From Falsiroseomonas ponticola (GTDB lineage Bacteria; Pseudomonadota; Alphaproteobacteria; Acetobacterales; Acetobacteraceae), in assembly GCF_016805305.1 (NCBI RefSeq), contig NZ_JAERQN010000009.1, positions 248,001 through 312,000 of the forward strand: DNA of 64,000 bases. The letters run 5' to 3'. Both the position numbers and the translations under genes were made by a program. The notes below the pieces were generated by a model. It had not been told where the DNA came from. It ran no database searches and was given only the letters and a program-made list of their open reading frames with translations. Below, piece after piece: positions 53,310 through 62,736 of this stretch. The stretch's first letter is position 1, and the number at the start of each line of letters is the position of its first letter.

Positions 53310-54281
53310 ATGGTCCCGACACGGCGAGTCATCCTTTCCGCGGCCTCGGCCGCCATCCTGGCCCCGGCCTCCGCAAGCGCGGCCACCCAGAGCTTCGACG
53401 CCTTCCTGGAAGGGGTGCGCAGCGAGGCGCGGCGGCAGGGCGTTTCCGCCGCCACCCTCTCCCGCGCCCTGACCGGCATCCGCGCCAATGACCGGGTGCT
53501 GGAGCTGGACCGGCGCCAGCCGGAATTCACCCAGACCTGGGAACAGTACCGCGATGCGCGCCTGTCCCAGACGCGGATCGATGCCGGCCGCCGCGCCTTC
53601 GCGGACAACCGCGCCACGCTGGAAGCGGTGCAGGGGCGGTTCAAGGTCTCGCCCCGCGTGGTCGTCGCGATCTGGGGGCTGGAGACGAACTACGGCGGCT
53701 TCACCGGCAATTTCAACGTGGTGGAAAGCCTGGCGACCCTGGCCTGGGACGGGCGGCGCTCCGCCTATTTCCGCAACGAATTGCTGGCCGCCCTCAAGAT
53801 CCTCGATGCCGGCCATGTCACGCCGGACCGGATGAAGGGCAGCTGGGCCGGCGCCATGGGCCACCCGCAATTCATGCCGAGCAACTTCGATCGCCTCGCC
53901 GTGGACATGGATGGCGATGGGCGGCGGGACATCTGGGACAACCGCGCCGATGCCCTCGGCTCCATCGCCAACTACCTGGCGCGGTCGGGCTGGCGGGAGG
54001 AGGAGCTATGGGGCAGGGAGGTCGTGCTGCCCGCCGGCTTCAACCCCGAGGAGGCGCGGCGGGAGAACACCAAGCCCCTGCGCGAATGGGTCCGCATGGG
54101 CGTCCGGCGGCCGGATGGCTCGGCACTGCCGGCGCTGGACATGGAAGCGGCGATCATCACGCCGGGCGGCGCGGGCGGGCAGGCCTTCGCGGTCTACCAC
54201 AACTTCAACGTCATCCGGCGCTACAACCCCTCCAACTTCTACGCCCTGGCCGTGGGCATGCTGTCGGACCGCGTGGCCTGA
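53310..54281 (+). CDS. Lytic murein transglycosylase, MltB-like (SLT_2), 323 aa
   Basis: Cleaves the glycan strands of peptidoglycan to produce 1,6-anhydro ends. A signal peptide of about 25 residues is followed by the SLT_2 fold. The catalytic Glu is E125 in IWGLETNYGG. MKGSWAGAMGHPQFMPSNF (about 172-190) and the Ca-binding-like DMDGDGRRDIWDN (about 195-207) are MltB landmarks. No C-terminal peptidoglycan-binding domain is seen. It stands 28 bases before rlpA and is probably co-transcribed with it. Confidence 0.88.
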   Translation: MVPTRRVILSAASAAILAPASASAATQSFDAFLEGVRSEARRQGVSAATLSRALTGIRANDRVLELDRRQPEFTQTWEQYRDARLSQTRIDAGRRAFADNRATLEAVQGRFKVSPRVVVAIWGLETNYGGFTGNFNVVESLATLAWDGRRSAYFRNELLAALKILDAGHVTPDRMKGSWAGAMGHPQFMPSNFDRLAVDMDGDGRRDIWDNRADALGSIANYLARSGWREEELWGREVVLPAGFNPEEARRENTKPLREWVRMGVRRPDGSALPALDMEAAIITPGGAGGQAFAVYHNFNVIRRYNPSNFYALAVGMLSDRVA

Positions 54282-54309
54282 TGAAGGCCCGGATGAAGGG
54301 ATCGTAGCC

Positions 54310-55215
54310 ATGCGCTGGCTGATCCTGGCTTCCGCGCTGGCGATCGCCGGCTGCGCGCCCACGCCCCCGCGCCCCACGGCGCAGCCCCGCTATGTGGTGG
54401 GGGAGCCCTACCAGATGGGCGGCGTCTGGTCCTACCCGCGGGAGGATTTCGCGCTGGTCCAGACCGGCTTGGCGGCGGTGATCGCGGATCAGCGGGCGGG
54501 CCGCCGGACGGCGAATGGCGAGATCCATGACCCCACGGCGATGGTCGCCGCGCATCGCACCCTGCAGATGCCGGCGGTGGTCACCGTCACCAACCTGGAG
54601 AACGGCCTGCAGACCCAGGTCCGGGTCAATGACCGTGGCCCGGCCAATCCCAGCCGGGTGATCGACCTGTCGCGCCGCGCCGCCGAATTGCTGGGCATCC
54701 GCCACGGCGGCACGGCGCAGGTGCGCGTCGAGGTGGTGGCCGAGCAGAGCCGCGGCCTTTCCGCCGCGCTGCCCAACACGGAAGCGCCGGCGCTGCAGAT
54801 CGCCGCCGCGCCCGTCGCCTCGGTGGGCCGGGAGGACCTGGCCCCGCCGCCCGGCGCCACCCAGGCCGCGCGGGTGCGGGAAGCGCGGCGCCTGCCCGGG
54901 GATGGCCGCGCCGGCGTCGCGGAACAGGCGGTGGTGAGCACCGCGCCGGACCGGCTGCCGGAACGCGTCGCCCGCGTCGCGGCCATGCCGGGCCGGCTGT
55001 ATGTGGAAGGCGCCACCTTCTCCCGCCGCGACATGGCGGACCGCCAGGCGGCGCGGCTCGCGGGGCTGCGGCCGGTGGTGGAGGCGCAGGGCCCGCGCGG
55101 GCGGCAGACATTCCGCGTGCGTCTCGGCCCCTTCAACTCCGTGCCCGAGGCCGACAGGGCGCTTGAGGGAAGCCTCCGCGCGGGGGTATCGGAGGCCCGC
55201 ATCCTCGTGGACTGA
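54310..55215 (+). CDS. rlpA: RlpA-like septal lipoprotein with SPOR domain, 301 aa
   Basis: Lipoprotein signal with lipobox LAIAGC (Cys15). The DPBB domain (about residues 27-160) keeps typical elements, including TANGEIHDPTAMVAAHRTLQMP, VTNLENGLQ and RVNDRGP with the catalytic-type Asp. A C-terminal SPOR domain (about 225-301; LYVEGATFSRRDMADR onward) binds denuded glycans at the septum. RlpA is a lytic transglycosylase in Pseudomonas, so wall remodelling during division is expected. It is placed between lytic transglycosylase and dacA, a common cell-wall operon. Confidence 0.88.
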   Translation: MRWLILASALAIAGCAPTPPRPTAQPRYVVGEPYQMGGVWSYPREDFALVQTGLAAVIADQRAGRRTANGEIHDPTAMVAAHRTLQMPAVVTVTNLENGLQTQVRVNDRGPANPSRVIDLSRRAAELLGIRHGGTAQVRVEVVAEQSRGLSAALPNTEAPALQIAAAPVASVGREDLAPPPGATQAARVREARRLPGDGRAGVAEQAVVSTAPDRLPERVARVAAMPGRLYVEGATFSRRDMADRQAARLAGLRPVVEAQGPRGRQTFRVRLGPFNSVPEADRALEGSLRAGVSEARILVD

Positions 55216-55266
55216 GGTCCCGAGTCTTCATCAGGCCCGAGTCTGAAGCAGGAAAGACGCGCCGCC

Positions 55267-56481
55267 ATGCGCCGCCGAGACATCATGGGGGCCGCCGCCG
55301 GCCTCGCCACCGGGCTCCACGCGCTGGACGCGGCCGCGCAGCAGCGCCCCGCGCAGCAGCCCGCCCGCCCGCCGCGGCAGCCCGCGCCGCCGCCCTCCAC
55401 CCCCGCCAGCACGCCGCTCGGCCCGGTGGACACGGTGGCGCGCCACGCCCTGATCATCGATTTCGATACCGGCGCGGTGCTGCTGGAAAAGGCGGCGGAT
55501 GACCGCATGCCGCCCTCCTCCATGTCCAAGCTGATGACGATGTATGTCGTCTTCGACCTGCTGAAGCAGGGGCGGCTGCGGCTCGACCAGCAGCTGCCGG
55601 TCAGCGAAAGGGCCTGGCGGATGGGCGGGTCCAAGATGTTCGTGCAGATCGGCACGACCGTCAGCGTGGAGAACCTGGCCCGCGGCGTCATCGTGCAGTC
55701 CGGCAACGATGCCTGCATCGTGCTGGCGGAAGGCATCAGCGGGTCGGAGACCCAGTTCGCGGAGCTGATGAACGAGACGGGGCGGCGGATCGGCCTGCGG
55801 TCCAGCACCTTCCGCAACGCCACCGGCTGGCCCGACCCGGAACACCGGATGACGAGCCGCGACCTGGCCACGCTGGCGCGGCGCATCATCACCGACTTCC
55901 CGGAATACTACCGCTTCTACAACGAACGCAGCTTCCGCTGGAACGAGATCACGCAGGAGAACCGCAACCCCGCGCTCGGCCGCGTCGCCGGCGCGGATGG
56001 CCTGAAGACCGGGCATACGGAGGAAGCGGGCTACGGCCTCACCGCCTCCGCCATGCGCGGCAACCGGCGGCTGATCCTGGTGGTGAACGGGCTGAACTCC
56101 ATGCGCCAGCGGGCGGAGGAGAGCGAGCGCCTGTTCGAATGGGCCTTCCGGGAGTTCGAGAACGTCGTGGTGTTCCGCGCCGCCGACACGGTGGAGGAAG
56201 TGCCCGTCTATCTCGGCGAACGCCCGACCGTGCCGCTGGTGGCGGGCCGCGACCTGGTCCTGACCCTGCCGCGGCAGTGGCGCCGCAACCTCCAGGTCCG
56301 CGTGCGCTTCGACGCACCGGTGCCCGCCCCCGTCACCAAGGGCCAGGGGATCGGCACACTGCTGATCAGCGGGCAGGGGGTGCCGGAGATGACGGTGCCG
56401 CTGATCGCGGGGGCGGATGTGGACCGGCTCGGCCTCTTCCCGCGCATTCCCGCGGTGATCGGGCGCTGGTTCGGCAGCTGA
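55267..56481 (+). CDS. dacA: D-alanyl-D-alanine carboxypeptidase (S11, DacA/PBP5-like), 404 aa
   Basis: Periplasmic penicillin-binding protein that trims peptidoglycan stem peptides. It has S85-M-S-K88 (SxxK), S145-G-N147 (SxN) and K247-T-G (KTG). A signal peptide precedes a Pro/Gln-rich linker (to about residue 52). The C-terminal beta-rich domain (about 300-404) fits the PBP5 C-domain; the final helix for membrane binding is weak. It follows rlpA after 51 bases and precedes tmk. Confidence 0.92.
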   Translation: MRRRDIMGAAAGLATGLHALDAAAQQRPAQQPARPPRQPAPPPSTPASTPLGPVDTVARHALIIDFDTGAVLLEKAADDRMPPSSMSKLMTMYVVFDLLKQGRLRLDQQLPVSERAWRMGGSKMFVQIGTTVSVENLARGVIVQSGNDACIVLAEGISGSETQFAELMNETGRRIGLRSSTFRNATGWPDPEHRMTSRDLATLARRIITDFPEYYRFYNERSFRWNEITQENRNPALGRVAGADGLKTGHTEEAGYGLTASAMRGNRRLILVVNGLNSMRQRAEESERLFEWAFREFENVVVFRAADTVEEVPVYLGERPTVPLVAGRDLVLTLPRQWRRNLQVRVRFDAPVPAPVTKGQGIGTLLISGQGVPEMTVPLIAGADVDRLGLFPRIPAVIGRWFGS

Positions 56482-56521
56482 GGGCTTGAGCCGGGGGCCG
56501 TAAGGCGCGACACCGCGCGGC

Positions 56522-57148
56522 ATGAGCACGCGCGGCCGATTCATCACCTTCGAGGGCGGCGAGGGCGGGGGCAAGTCCACCCAGGCCCGCCGCCTGGCCG
56601 CCCATCTCTGCGCCTGCGGCCTGCCCGTGCTGGTGACGCGGGAGCCCGGCGGCGCGCCGGGGGCGGAGGCAATCCGCCAGGTGCTGCTGGGCGGGCAGGG
56701 GTTGGATCCCGTGGCGGAGGCCATGCTGCTCTTCGCCGGGCGCCGCGAACACGCGGTGCAGACGATCCGGCCGGCGCTGGAGGCCGGCATCTGGGTGGTC
56801 TGCGACCGCTTCGCGGACAGCACGCTGGCCTACCAGGTGCACGGCCTCGGCATGCCCCGCGCCACCTTCGACACGCTGGCGGCCCTGGCGCTGGAGGGGC
56901 TGCGCCCGGACCTGACGCTGATCCTCGACGTGCCGGAAGCCATCGGCATGCAACGCGCCATGGCGCGCGGCGTGGCGGCGGACCGGTATGAACGGCTGGA
57001 CGCCGCCTTCCATGCGCGGGTGCGCGACGGCTTCCTGGCCCTGGCGCGCGCCGAGCCCGATCGCTGCGCGGTGGTGGATGCTACGGCGCCGGTGGAGGCC
57101 GTGACGGCCGCCATCGCGGCGGTGGTCGCGGAACGCCTCCGCCCATGA
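56522..57148 (+). CDS. tmk: Thymidylate kinase, 208 aa
   Basis: Phosphorylates dTMP to dTDP. P-loop FEGGEGGGKST (10-20), then DRFADSTLAYQ (DRY/F motif region), and TREPGG near residue 40. The LID segment contains ADRYERLDAAF. The start at 56522 follows 'GCGCGGC ATG'. The stop overlaps the holB start (ATGA), a conserved tmk-holB pair. Confidence 0.95.
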   Translation: MSTRGRFITFEGGEGGGKSTQARRLAAHLCACGLPVLVTREPGGAPGAEAIRQVLLGGQGLDPVAEAMLLFAGRREHAVQTIRPALEAGIWVVCDRFADSTLAYQVHGLGMPRATFDTLAALALEGLRPDLTLILDVPEAIGMQRAMARGVAADRYERLDAAFHARVRDGFLALARAEPDRCAVVDATAPVEAVTAAIAAVVAERLRP

Positions 57149-58212
57149 GTCGCGCACCGCGCGCCGCCAAGGCAGTGGAGGTGGAGGAGGACCCGGACCT
57201 TCCCGTCCGCTCCAACCCCGATCTGCTGGGCCATGACCACGCGGCCGCGACGCTGGAGAAGGCGGCCCGTTCCGGCCGCCTGCCCCATGCCTGGATGGCC
57301 GCCGGCCCGCCCGGCATCGGCAAGGCGACCCTCGGCTACCGCTTCGCGCGCTGGCTGATGGCGGGCATGGCGGAGCGGGAGCCCGCATCGGGCACCGCCG
57401 CGCTGCACCTGCCGGAGGAGCATCCGACCTTCCGCCGCATCGCCGCCGGCGCCCATGCGGACCTGCGCGCGCTGCGCCCCAACACCGGCGATGGCGGCGT
57501 GAAGAAGGTGATCCGCGTGGACGACGCGCGCGCCGCCATCCGCTTCATGGCCATGACGCCGGCCGAGGGCGGCTGGCGCTTCGTGCTGGTGGATGGCGCC
57601 GAGCTGCTGCAGCCCCAGGCCGCGAACGCCCTGCTCAAGACGCTCGAGGAACCGCCGCCGCGTTCCGTGCTGATGCTGACCACGGCCGCGCCGGACCGGC
57701 TGCTGCCGACCATCCTGAGCCGGGTGCGGCGCCTCGACCTCTCGCCGCTGCCCGATGCGGCGATGGAGACGCTGCTGAGGCGCCTCCAGCCCGACCTCAA
57801 CCCGACCGAGCGCGACGCGCTGGCGCGGATCGCCCAGGGCTCGCCCGGCCGCGCGATGATGCTGGCGGAAGGCGAGGGGCTCGCGATCCAGTCCATGGTG
57901 GAGGATGTGCTGAGCGGCTTGGCGGCCGGCGACCGGCGCCGCTGGCATGCGCTGGCCGATGGCATCGCGGCGAAGCGGGACGGCAGCAGCTTCGCCACCT
58001 TCATGGCCCTGCTGCGCCAGGCGATCTCCGCCGCCGTGCGGCAGGCCGCGCGCGGCCAGGCACCGCCCGGCTGGCTCGCCTTGCGTCCGCTTGCCGAGTG
58101 GTCGACCCTGTGGGATAGCCTCGGCCGGCTCGCAGCCGAGACGGATGGCTTGAGCCTCGACCGCAAGCAGGCGGTGCTGACGGCGCTGGGCTGGCTGTCC
58201 CCGAAGCGCTGA
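57145..58212 (+). CDS. holB: DNA polymerase III subunit delta', 355 aa
   Basis: Clamp-loader subunit. The N-terminal AAA+ part has a P-loop-like AGPPGIGKATLGYRFA (about 53-68), then LVDGAELLQPQAANALLKTLEEPPP (sensor/DEA region), and a conserved S-R-x-R-R-L-D motif. The C-terminal collar domain follows. It overlaps tmk by four bases, the normal arrangement. No zinc-binding Cys module is seen. Confidence 0.92.
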   Translation: MSRAPRAAKAVEVEEDPDLPVRSNPDLLGHDHAAATLEKAARSGRLPHAWMAAGPPGIGKATLGYRFARWLMAGMAEREPASGTAALHLPEEHPTFRRIAAGAHADLRALRPNTGDGGVKKVIRVDDARAAIRFMAMTPAEGGWRFVLVDGAELLQPQAANALLKTLEEPPPRSVLMLTTAAPDRLLPTILSRVRRLDLSPLPDAAMETLLRRLQPDLNPTERDALARIAQGSPGRAMMLAEGEGLAIQSMVEDVLSGLAAGDRRRWHALADGIAAKRDGSSFATFMALLRQAISAAVRQAARGQAPPGWLALRPLAEWSTLWDSLGRLAAETDGLSLDRKQAVLTALGWLSPKR

Positions 58213-58235
58213 GGCCGATACCCGGAAGAAATACC

Positions 58236-59765
58236 GTGACATCAACCAGCTACATCACGACGCCGATCTACTACGTCAACGACAAGCCGCATATCGGTCA
58301 CGCCTATTCCACGCTCGCCGCCGATGTCCTGGCGCGGTGGCGGCGGCTGGAGGGGAAGGAGGTCTTCTTCCTGACCGGCACCGATGAGCATGGCCAGAAG
58401 GTCCAGAAGGCAGCCGCCGATGCGGGGATGGACCCGCAGGCCTTCACCGACCAGGTCAGCGGCACCTTCCGCGCCCTGTCGCAGGACATGGGCTATTCCA
58501 TCACCGACTTCATCCGCACCACGGAACCCCGCCACAAGCGCGCCTGCCAGGTGCTGTGGGAGAAGCTGGCCGCGAACGGGGAGATCTACCTCGGCCATTA
58601 CGAGGGCTGGTACGCCGTGCGCGACGAGGCCTTCTACGGCCCGGATGAGCTGACGGAGCGGGACGGGGTGAAATACGCGCCCTCCGGCGCGCCGGTGGAG
58701 TGGGTGAGGGAGCCCAGCTACTTCTTCCGCCTCTCGGCGTGGCAGGACCGGCTGCTCGCCTATTACGAGGCGAACCCCGACTTCATCCTGCCCGCCAGCC
58801 GCCGCAACGAAGTCATTGCCTTCGTGAAGTCCGGGCTCGGCGACCTGTCGATCTCCCGCACCTCCTTCACCTGGGGCGTGAAGGTGCCGGGGGACGAGGC
58901 GCATGTGATGTATGTCTGGCTCGATGCCCTGACGAACTACATCACCGCCGCCGGCTATCCCGATGATCCTGAGGCTTTCGCCAAGTGGTGGCCGGCGGAG
59001 CTGCACATCGTCGGCAAGGACATCCTGCGCTTCCACGCCATCTACTGGCCGGCCTTCCTGATGGCGGCGGGCCTGCCGGTGCCGAAGCGCGTCTTCGCGC
59101 ATGGCTGGTGGACGGTCGAGGGGCAGAAGATCAGCAAGAGCCTCGGCAACGCCATCGACCCGCGCGGGCTGGTGGAGGAATTCGGCCTGGACCCCGTGCG
59201 CTACTTCCTGCTGCGCGAAGTGCCCTTCGGGCAGGACGGCGATTTCTCGCGCGCTGCGTTGGTGAACCGGCTGAATGGCGAACTCGCCAATGCGCTCGGC
59301 AACCTGGCCAATCGCACGCTATCGCTGATCCAGCGGAACTGCGGCGGCATTCTGCCCGCTATAGCGGTAACGACTGCAGCCGATTCCGCCATTGTTGAGT
59401 TCGCCGCCAGCCTGCCTACCGAGGTCGGCGACCACATCAACGTTCAGGCATTTCACTTGGCTTTGGAAGCTGTATTCCAAGCCGTCAGAGACGCGAACGC
59501 CTACATCACAGTTCAGGCGCCTTGGGCACTTAAAAAGACAGACCCTGAACGTATGGCTGTTGTCCTCCGTGTGCTGCACGATGCCCTGCGCGTTTATGCC
59601 ACCGTGCTGCAGCCCTTCATGCCCGACACCATGGCGAAGCTTCTCGCGCAGCTCGGCGTGCCGGAGGAGGCGAGGGGGCTCGACCACCTCGCCACCCCCC
59701 TGCCCGCCGGCCTACCCCTGCCGGTGCCGGAGCCGCTGTTCAAGAAGGTCGAGGCGGCCGCCTGA
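58236..59765 (+). CDS. metG: Methionyl-tRNA synthetase, 509 aa
   Basis: Class I aminoacyl-tRNA synthetase with the HIGH motif as HIGH (KPHIGHAYS, about 18) and KMSKS as KISKS (about 300). It is of the short form without the zinc-knuckle Cys clusters. It starts with GTG. The anticodon-binding domain includes residues about 370-450; within it, bases 59340-59590 have lower GC and codons unlike the rest of the gene, a sign of recombination. It follows holB by 23 bases, and its stop is one base before the tatD start. Confidence 0.95.
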   Translation: MTSTSYITTPIYYVNDKPHIGHAYSTLAADVLARWRRLEGKEVFFLTGTDEHGQKVQKAAADAGMDPQAFTDQVSGTFRALSQDMGYSITDFIRTTEPRHKRACQVLWEKLAANGEIYLGHYEGWYAVRDEAFYGPDELTERDGVKYAPSGAPVEWVREPSYFFRLSAWQDRLLAYYEANPDFILPASRRNEVIAFVKSGLGDLSISRTSFTWGVKVPGDEAHVMYVWLDALTNYITAAGYPDDPEAFAKWWPAELHIVGKDILRFHAIYWPAFLMAAGLPVPKRVFAHGWWTVEGQKISKSLGNAIDPRGLVEEFGLDPVRYFLLREVPFGQDGDFSRAALVNRLNGELANALGNLANRTLSLIQRNCGGILPAIAVTTAADSAIVEFAASLPTEVGDHINVQAFHLALEAVFQAVRDANAYITVQAPWALKKTDPERMAVVLRVLHDALRVYATVLQPFMPDTMAKLLAQLGVPEEARGLDHLATPLPAGLPLPVPEPLFKKVEAAA

Positions 59766-59766
59766 G

Positions 59767-60546
59767 ATGTACCTGATCGACAGCCACTGCCACCTCGACC
59801 ACTTCCAGGGCGAGGAACAGGATGCCGCCGTGGCCCGCGCCCACGCGGCCGGGATCGCGGAGATGGTGACCATCGGCACCCGCCTCGGCGCGCAGGCACA
59901 GGCGGTGCGGGACATCGCCACGCGCCACGCCCATGTCTGGGGCACGGTCGGCATCCACCCGCATAATGCCGGGGAGCGTGCGGTCCCGACCGTCGAGGAA
60001 TTGCTGCGCGAAGCCGACCACCCCCGCATCATCGGCCTCGGCGAGTCCGGGCTCGACTATTTCTACGACAAGTCACCGCGGCCCGTGCAGCAGCAGGGCT
60101 TCCGCGCGCATATCGCCGCCGCCCGCGCCTCCGGCCTGCCGCTGGTGGTGCATGCGCGGGACGCCGATGCCGATATCGCGGCGATCCTGACGGAGGAGCA
60201 TGGGGCAGGGGCCTTCCCCTTCCTGCTGCACTGCTTCTCCTCCGGCGCGGATCTCATGCGCACGGCGCTCGGCCTCGGCGGCTACATCTCCTTCAGCGGG
60301 ATGCTGACCTTCCCGAAATCGGACGCGATCCGGGAGATGGCGGCGGAGGTGCCGGCCGACCGGCTGCTGGTGGAGACGGACAGCCCCTACCTCGCGCCCG
60401 TGCCCATGCGGGGCAAGCGCTGCGAGCCCGCCTATGTCGCCCATACCGCGGCCAGGCTGGCGGAGGTGCGGGGGCTGAGCCTGACGGCGCTGGCGGACCT
60501 CACCACGGCGAATTTCCGGCGTCTCTTCCCGCGGGCGGCGGCCTAG
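59767..60546 (+). CDS. tatD: TatD-family metal-dependent DNase, 259 aa
   Basis: TIM-barrel metallohydrolase; members act as 3'-5' exonucleases in DNA repair. It has the H-x-H in IDSHCHLDH (residues 4-12), GIHPHN (about 63), GLGESGLDYF (metal-bridging Glu, about 95), HARDAD (about 132), and ETDSPYLAP (about 205). Start 59767 is one base after the metG stop. Its stop overlaps the MBL gene start. Position after metG is conserved across proteobacteria. Confidence 0.93.
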   Translation: MYLIDSHCHLDHFQGEEQDAAVARAHAAGIAEMVTIGTRLGAQAQAVRDIATRHAHVWGTVGIHPHNAGERAVPTVEELLREADHPRIIGLGESGLDYFYDKSPRPVQQQGFRAHIAAARASGLPLVVHARDADADIAAILTEEHGAGAFPFLLHCFSSGADLMRTALGLGGYISFSGMLTFPKSDAIREMAAEVPADRLLVETDSPYLAPVPMRGKRCEPAYVAHTAARLAEVRGLSLTALADLTTANFRRLFPRAAA

Positions 60547-61346
60547 TGCTCCGCGTCACGCTGCTGGGCTGTGGCGGGTCCGGCGGCGTGCCGCTGCTGG
60601 GGGGAAAGGATGGGCGCGGCGATTGGGGGGTTTGCGACCCGGCCAACCCGCTGAACCGGCGCAGCCGCACCTCCGCGCTGGTGGAAGGCCCGGCGGGCCA
60701 GCGGCTGCTGATTGATGCCGGGCCGGACCTGCGGCACCAGCTTCTGGCCGCCGGCCAGGCGCGGCTGGATGCGGTGGCCTTCACCCATTCCCATGCCGAC
60801 CATGTCCTCGGCATCGATGAACTCCGGATCGTCAACCGCATCACCGGCGCCGCGATCGACACCTTCGGCAGCTATTCCACGCTGTCCATGCTGAAGGTCC
60901 GCTTCGACTACGCCTTCCGCCCGCCCACGCCGCCCGGCTTCTACCGCCCGGCCCTGACCCCCAAGGCGATCGCGCCGGGGGAGGTGGTGACCATGGGCGG
61001 CCTGCCCGTGCGCGTCTTCCGCCAGGACCATCGCGTGATGGAAACGCTGGGCTTCCGCATCGGCAACTTCGCCTATTCCACCGACGTGGTCGCGCTGCCG
61101 GAGGAAAGCCTGGCGGCGCTGGAGGGGCTGGATACCTGGGTGGTCGGCTGCTTCCAGCGCAGGCCGCATCCCGTGCATGCCCATGTGGACCAGGTGATCG
61201 ACTGGGCCCGCCGCCTGAAGCCGCGCCGCACCGTGCTGACGCATATGGGCACGGACATGGACCACGCGGCGCTCGCGGCGTCGCTGCCGCCGGGCATCGA
61301 GCCCGGGCATGACGGCCTGGTGCTCGAGATTCCCTTCGCCGCCTGA
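60546..61346 (+). CDS. MBL-fold metallohydrolase (PhnP/RNase Z-like), 266 aa
   Basis: Metallo-beta-lactamase fold with the H-x-H-x-D-H metal motif in THSHADHVLG (about 80-89) and a later His/Asp pair (FRQDHRVM; YSTDVV; LTHMGTDMDH). It lies in the family near PhnP. Starts at GTG overlapping the tatD stop by one base. It ends the tmk-holB-metG-tatD-MBL operon, with a convergent gap containing a dif-like site after it. Confidence 0.88.
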   Translation: MLRVTLLGCGGSGGVPLLGGKDGRGDWGVCDPANPLNRRSRTSALVEGPAGQRLLIDAGPDLRHQLLAAGQARLDAVAFTHSHADHVLGIDELRIVNRITGAAIDTFGSYSTLSMLKVRFDYAFRPPTPPGFYRPALTPKAIAPGEVVTMGGLPVRVFRQDHRVMETLGFRIGNFAYSTDVVALPEESLAALEGLDTWVVGCFQRRPHPVHAHVDQVIDWARRLKPRRTVLTHMGTDMDHAALAASLPPGIEPGHDGLVLEIPFAA

Positions 61347-61431
61347 GTTCACGACCTGTTCGAGCGGTCCCGGCCGCTGCCTGGCCCGCGCCGCATTTCC
61401 CCACATCCACCGGCTTGTCCCCAGCCTCCTT

Positions 61432-61459
61432 TCTTTCCATAATATATCTTATGCGGCAA
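61432..61459. other. dif-like XerC/XerD recombination site
   Basis: The layout is 11-6-11: left arm TCTTTCCATAA, spacer TATATC, right arm TTATGCGGCAA. The inner CATAA/TTATG pair separated by six bases is the core layout of chromosomal dif sites. It lies in the convergent gap between the MBL and TAXI genes. Two DnaA-box-like elements (TTATCCACC, minus strand 61467-61475, and TTTCCACAG, 61479-61487) follow. A plasmid-type Xer site or chance is possible. Confidence 0.55.
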
Positions 61460-61550
61460 TTGGATCGGTGGATAAGGGCTGTGGAAACCGCGCCTTCGGC
61501 CTCCCGCCTGGACCGTTCCGGCGCCGGTCCCCCGGCGCCGCGCCCTTCCC

Positions 61551-62567
61551 TCAATTCCCCATCCGCGACTGCACGGCGCGCTTGGCGGCATCCGCCGCAT
61601 TCGCCATCTCCTCCGCCGCCTGGGCGCTGAGGCGCCGCGCGCCGGAGATCAGCCGCGCCACGCGATCCTCCTGCGGCAGCAGCCTGGCGGCCGGCACGGC
61701 GCGGACGCGCTCGATCAGTTCCCGCTGGTCATCGGCCGTGCCGCCCTTGCCGAAGCGGGCCACGGCCTCCGGCGTCCCGCCGAAGACGGCGACCGGCGTG
61801 CACGCCGTCGTCAGCTCCCGCGGCCGGGCGAAGATGCCACCGCCGCCCAGGGTGAAGGTCCGGACCTCATAGACCGCCTGCTCGGCCACCCGGCTGCGCA
61901 GGATCTCCCGGCTCACCACCGGGATGATGCGGAGGTTCTTTTCCGCCATCAGCCGGATGTTGGCGTTCTGCGGGTCCGCGAACTGGACGAAGAAGCCGAC
62001 GGCGCCGTCATTGGCCGCGGCGACCGCGTTGATGACGGCGGTGGCATCGGCCAGGTGGCGGATGTTGGCGGGCGGCACCCGGCCCAGCCCCTCGGGATCG
62101 CCCTGCATCAGGAAGGCGAAGCTGGCGGCGGCGCCCGATCCCTGGGCCGGCAGGATGAAAGGAATCCGCCGGGCGAGCGCCAGGACCTCCCCATAATTGC
62201 TAAGGGATTCGTTGCGCGTGACCATCCACAGCCCCTCGCAGGCGATGTCCTGGCGGATGACCGCGAGGTTGGCGAATTCGGCCGGCCGCCGGCTCGCCTC
62301 CAGCGCGAAGACATCGAGCTGCGCGAACCCGATCATGGGCGGGGTCGCCAGGCTGCGCTCGATGTTCTCCACCGTGCCGCGGCTCGGCGTGCAGGCGTAG
62401 CCGGTGAAGTAGGCCTGCTGCAGGGCGGCGGCGACCGGGGGACAGAACAGGCTGTGGTAGGCGCCCTGCGGCCCGCCCGTGTTGATGGCGCGGAAACCCT
62501 GTGCGGGCGCCTCGCCCGGTGCCAGCAACGGGGTGGCCAGCAGGAAGGCGGCGAGCAGGCGGCGCAT
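61551..62567 (-). CDS. TAXI-type solute-binding protein (TRAP/ABC periplasmic receptor), 338 aa
   Basis: Signal peptide (residues 1-23, ending APAQ), then a TAXI-like start (FRAINTGGPQGAYHSLFCPPVA). It has characteristic segments: RGTVENIERSL, FAQLDVFAL, and a C-terminal helical region. Start 62567 has GGAGG eight bases upstream. No permease or Tct/Dct gene is adjacent, so the partner is elsewhere. It converges with the MBL gene. Ligand unknown. A related ABC-type binding protein is an alternative. Confidence 0.65.
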   Translation of the reverse strand: MRRLLAAFLLATPLLAPGEAPAQGFRAINTGGPQGAYHSLFCPPVAAALQQAYFTGYACTPSRGTVENIERSLATPPMIGFAQLDVFALEASRRPAEFANLAVIRQDIACEGLWMVTRNESLSNYGEVLALARRIPFILPAQGSGAAASFAFLMQGDPEGLGRVPPANIRHLADATAVINAVAAANDGAVGFFVQFADPQNANIRLMAEKNLRIIPVVSREILRSRVAEQAVYEVRTFTLGGGGIFARPRELTTACTPVAVFGGTPEAVARFGKGGTADDQRELIERVRAVPAARLLPQEDRVARLISGARRLSAQAAEEMANAADAAKRAVQSRMGN

Positions 62568-62736
62568 GGCGGTGTCCTCCGGGTTCGGTGCGGGGACGCT
62601 ACGGGATCGGGCGGGGCGCTGGTATCGGCCTGAAACCGCCGGGAAACAGCACGAAACACGCGACATGGCGGCTTGCCCCCAGGGCGGCGCCGGGCGAGAG
62701 CAGGCGCGCCCCCTGCCCCGTTCGGAGCCTGACGCC

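Noticed and set aside
61432-61487. Chromosomal replication origin
   Set aside because: Two DnaA-box-like words are too few, and no dnaA, parAB, hemE or similar origin genes are near; the dif-like layout is better supported.
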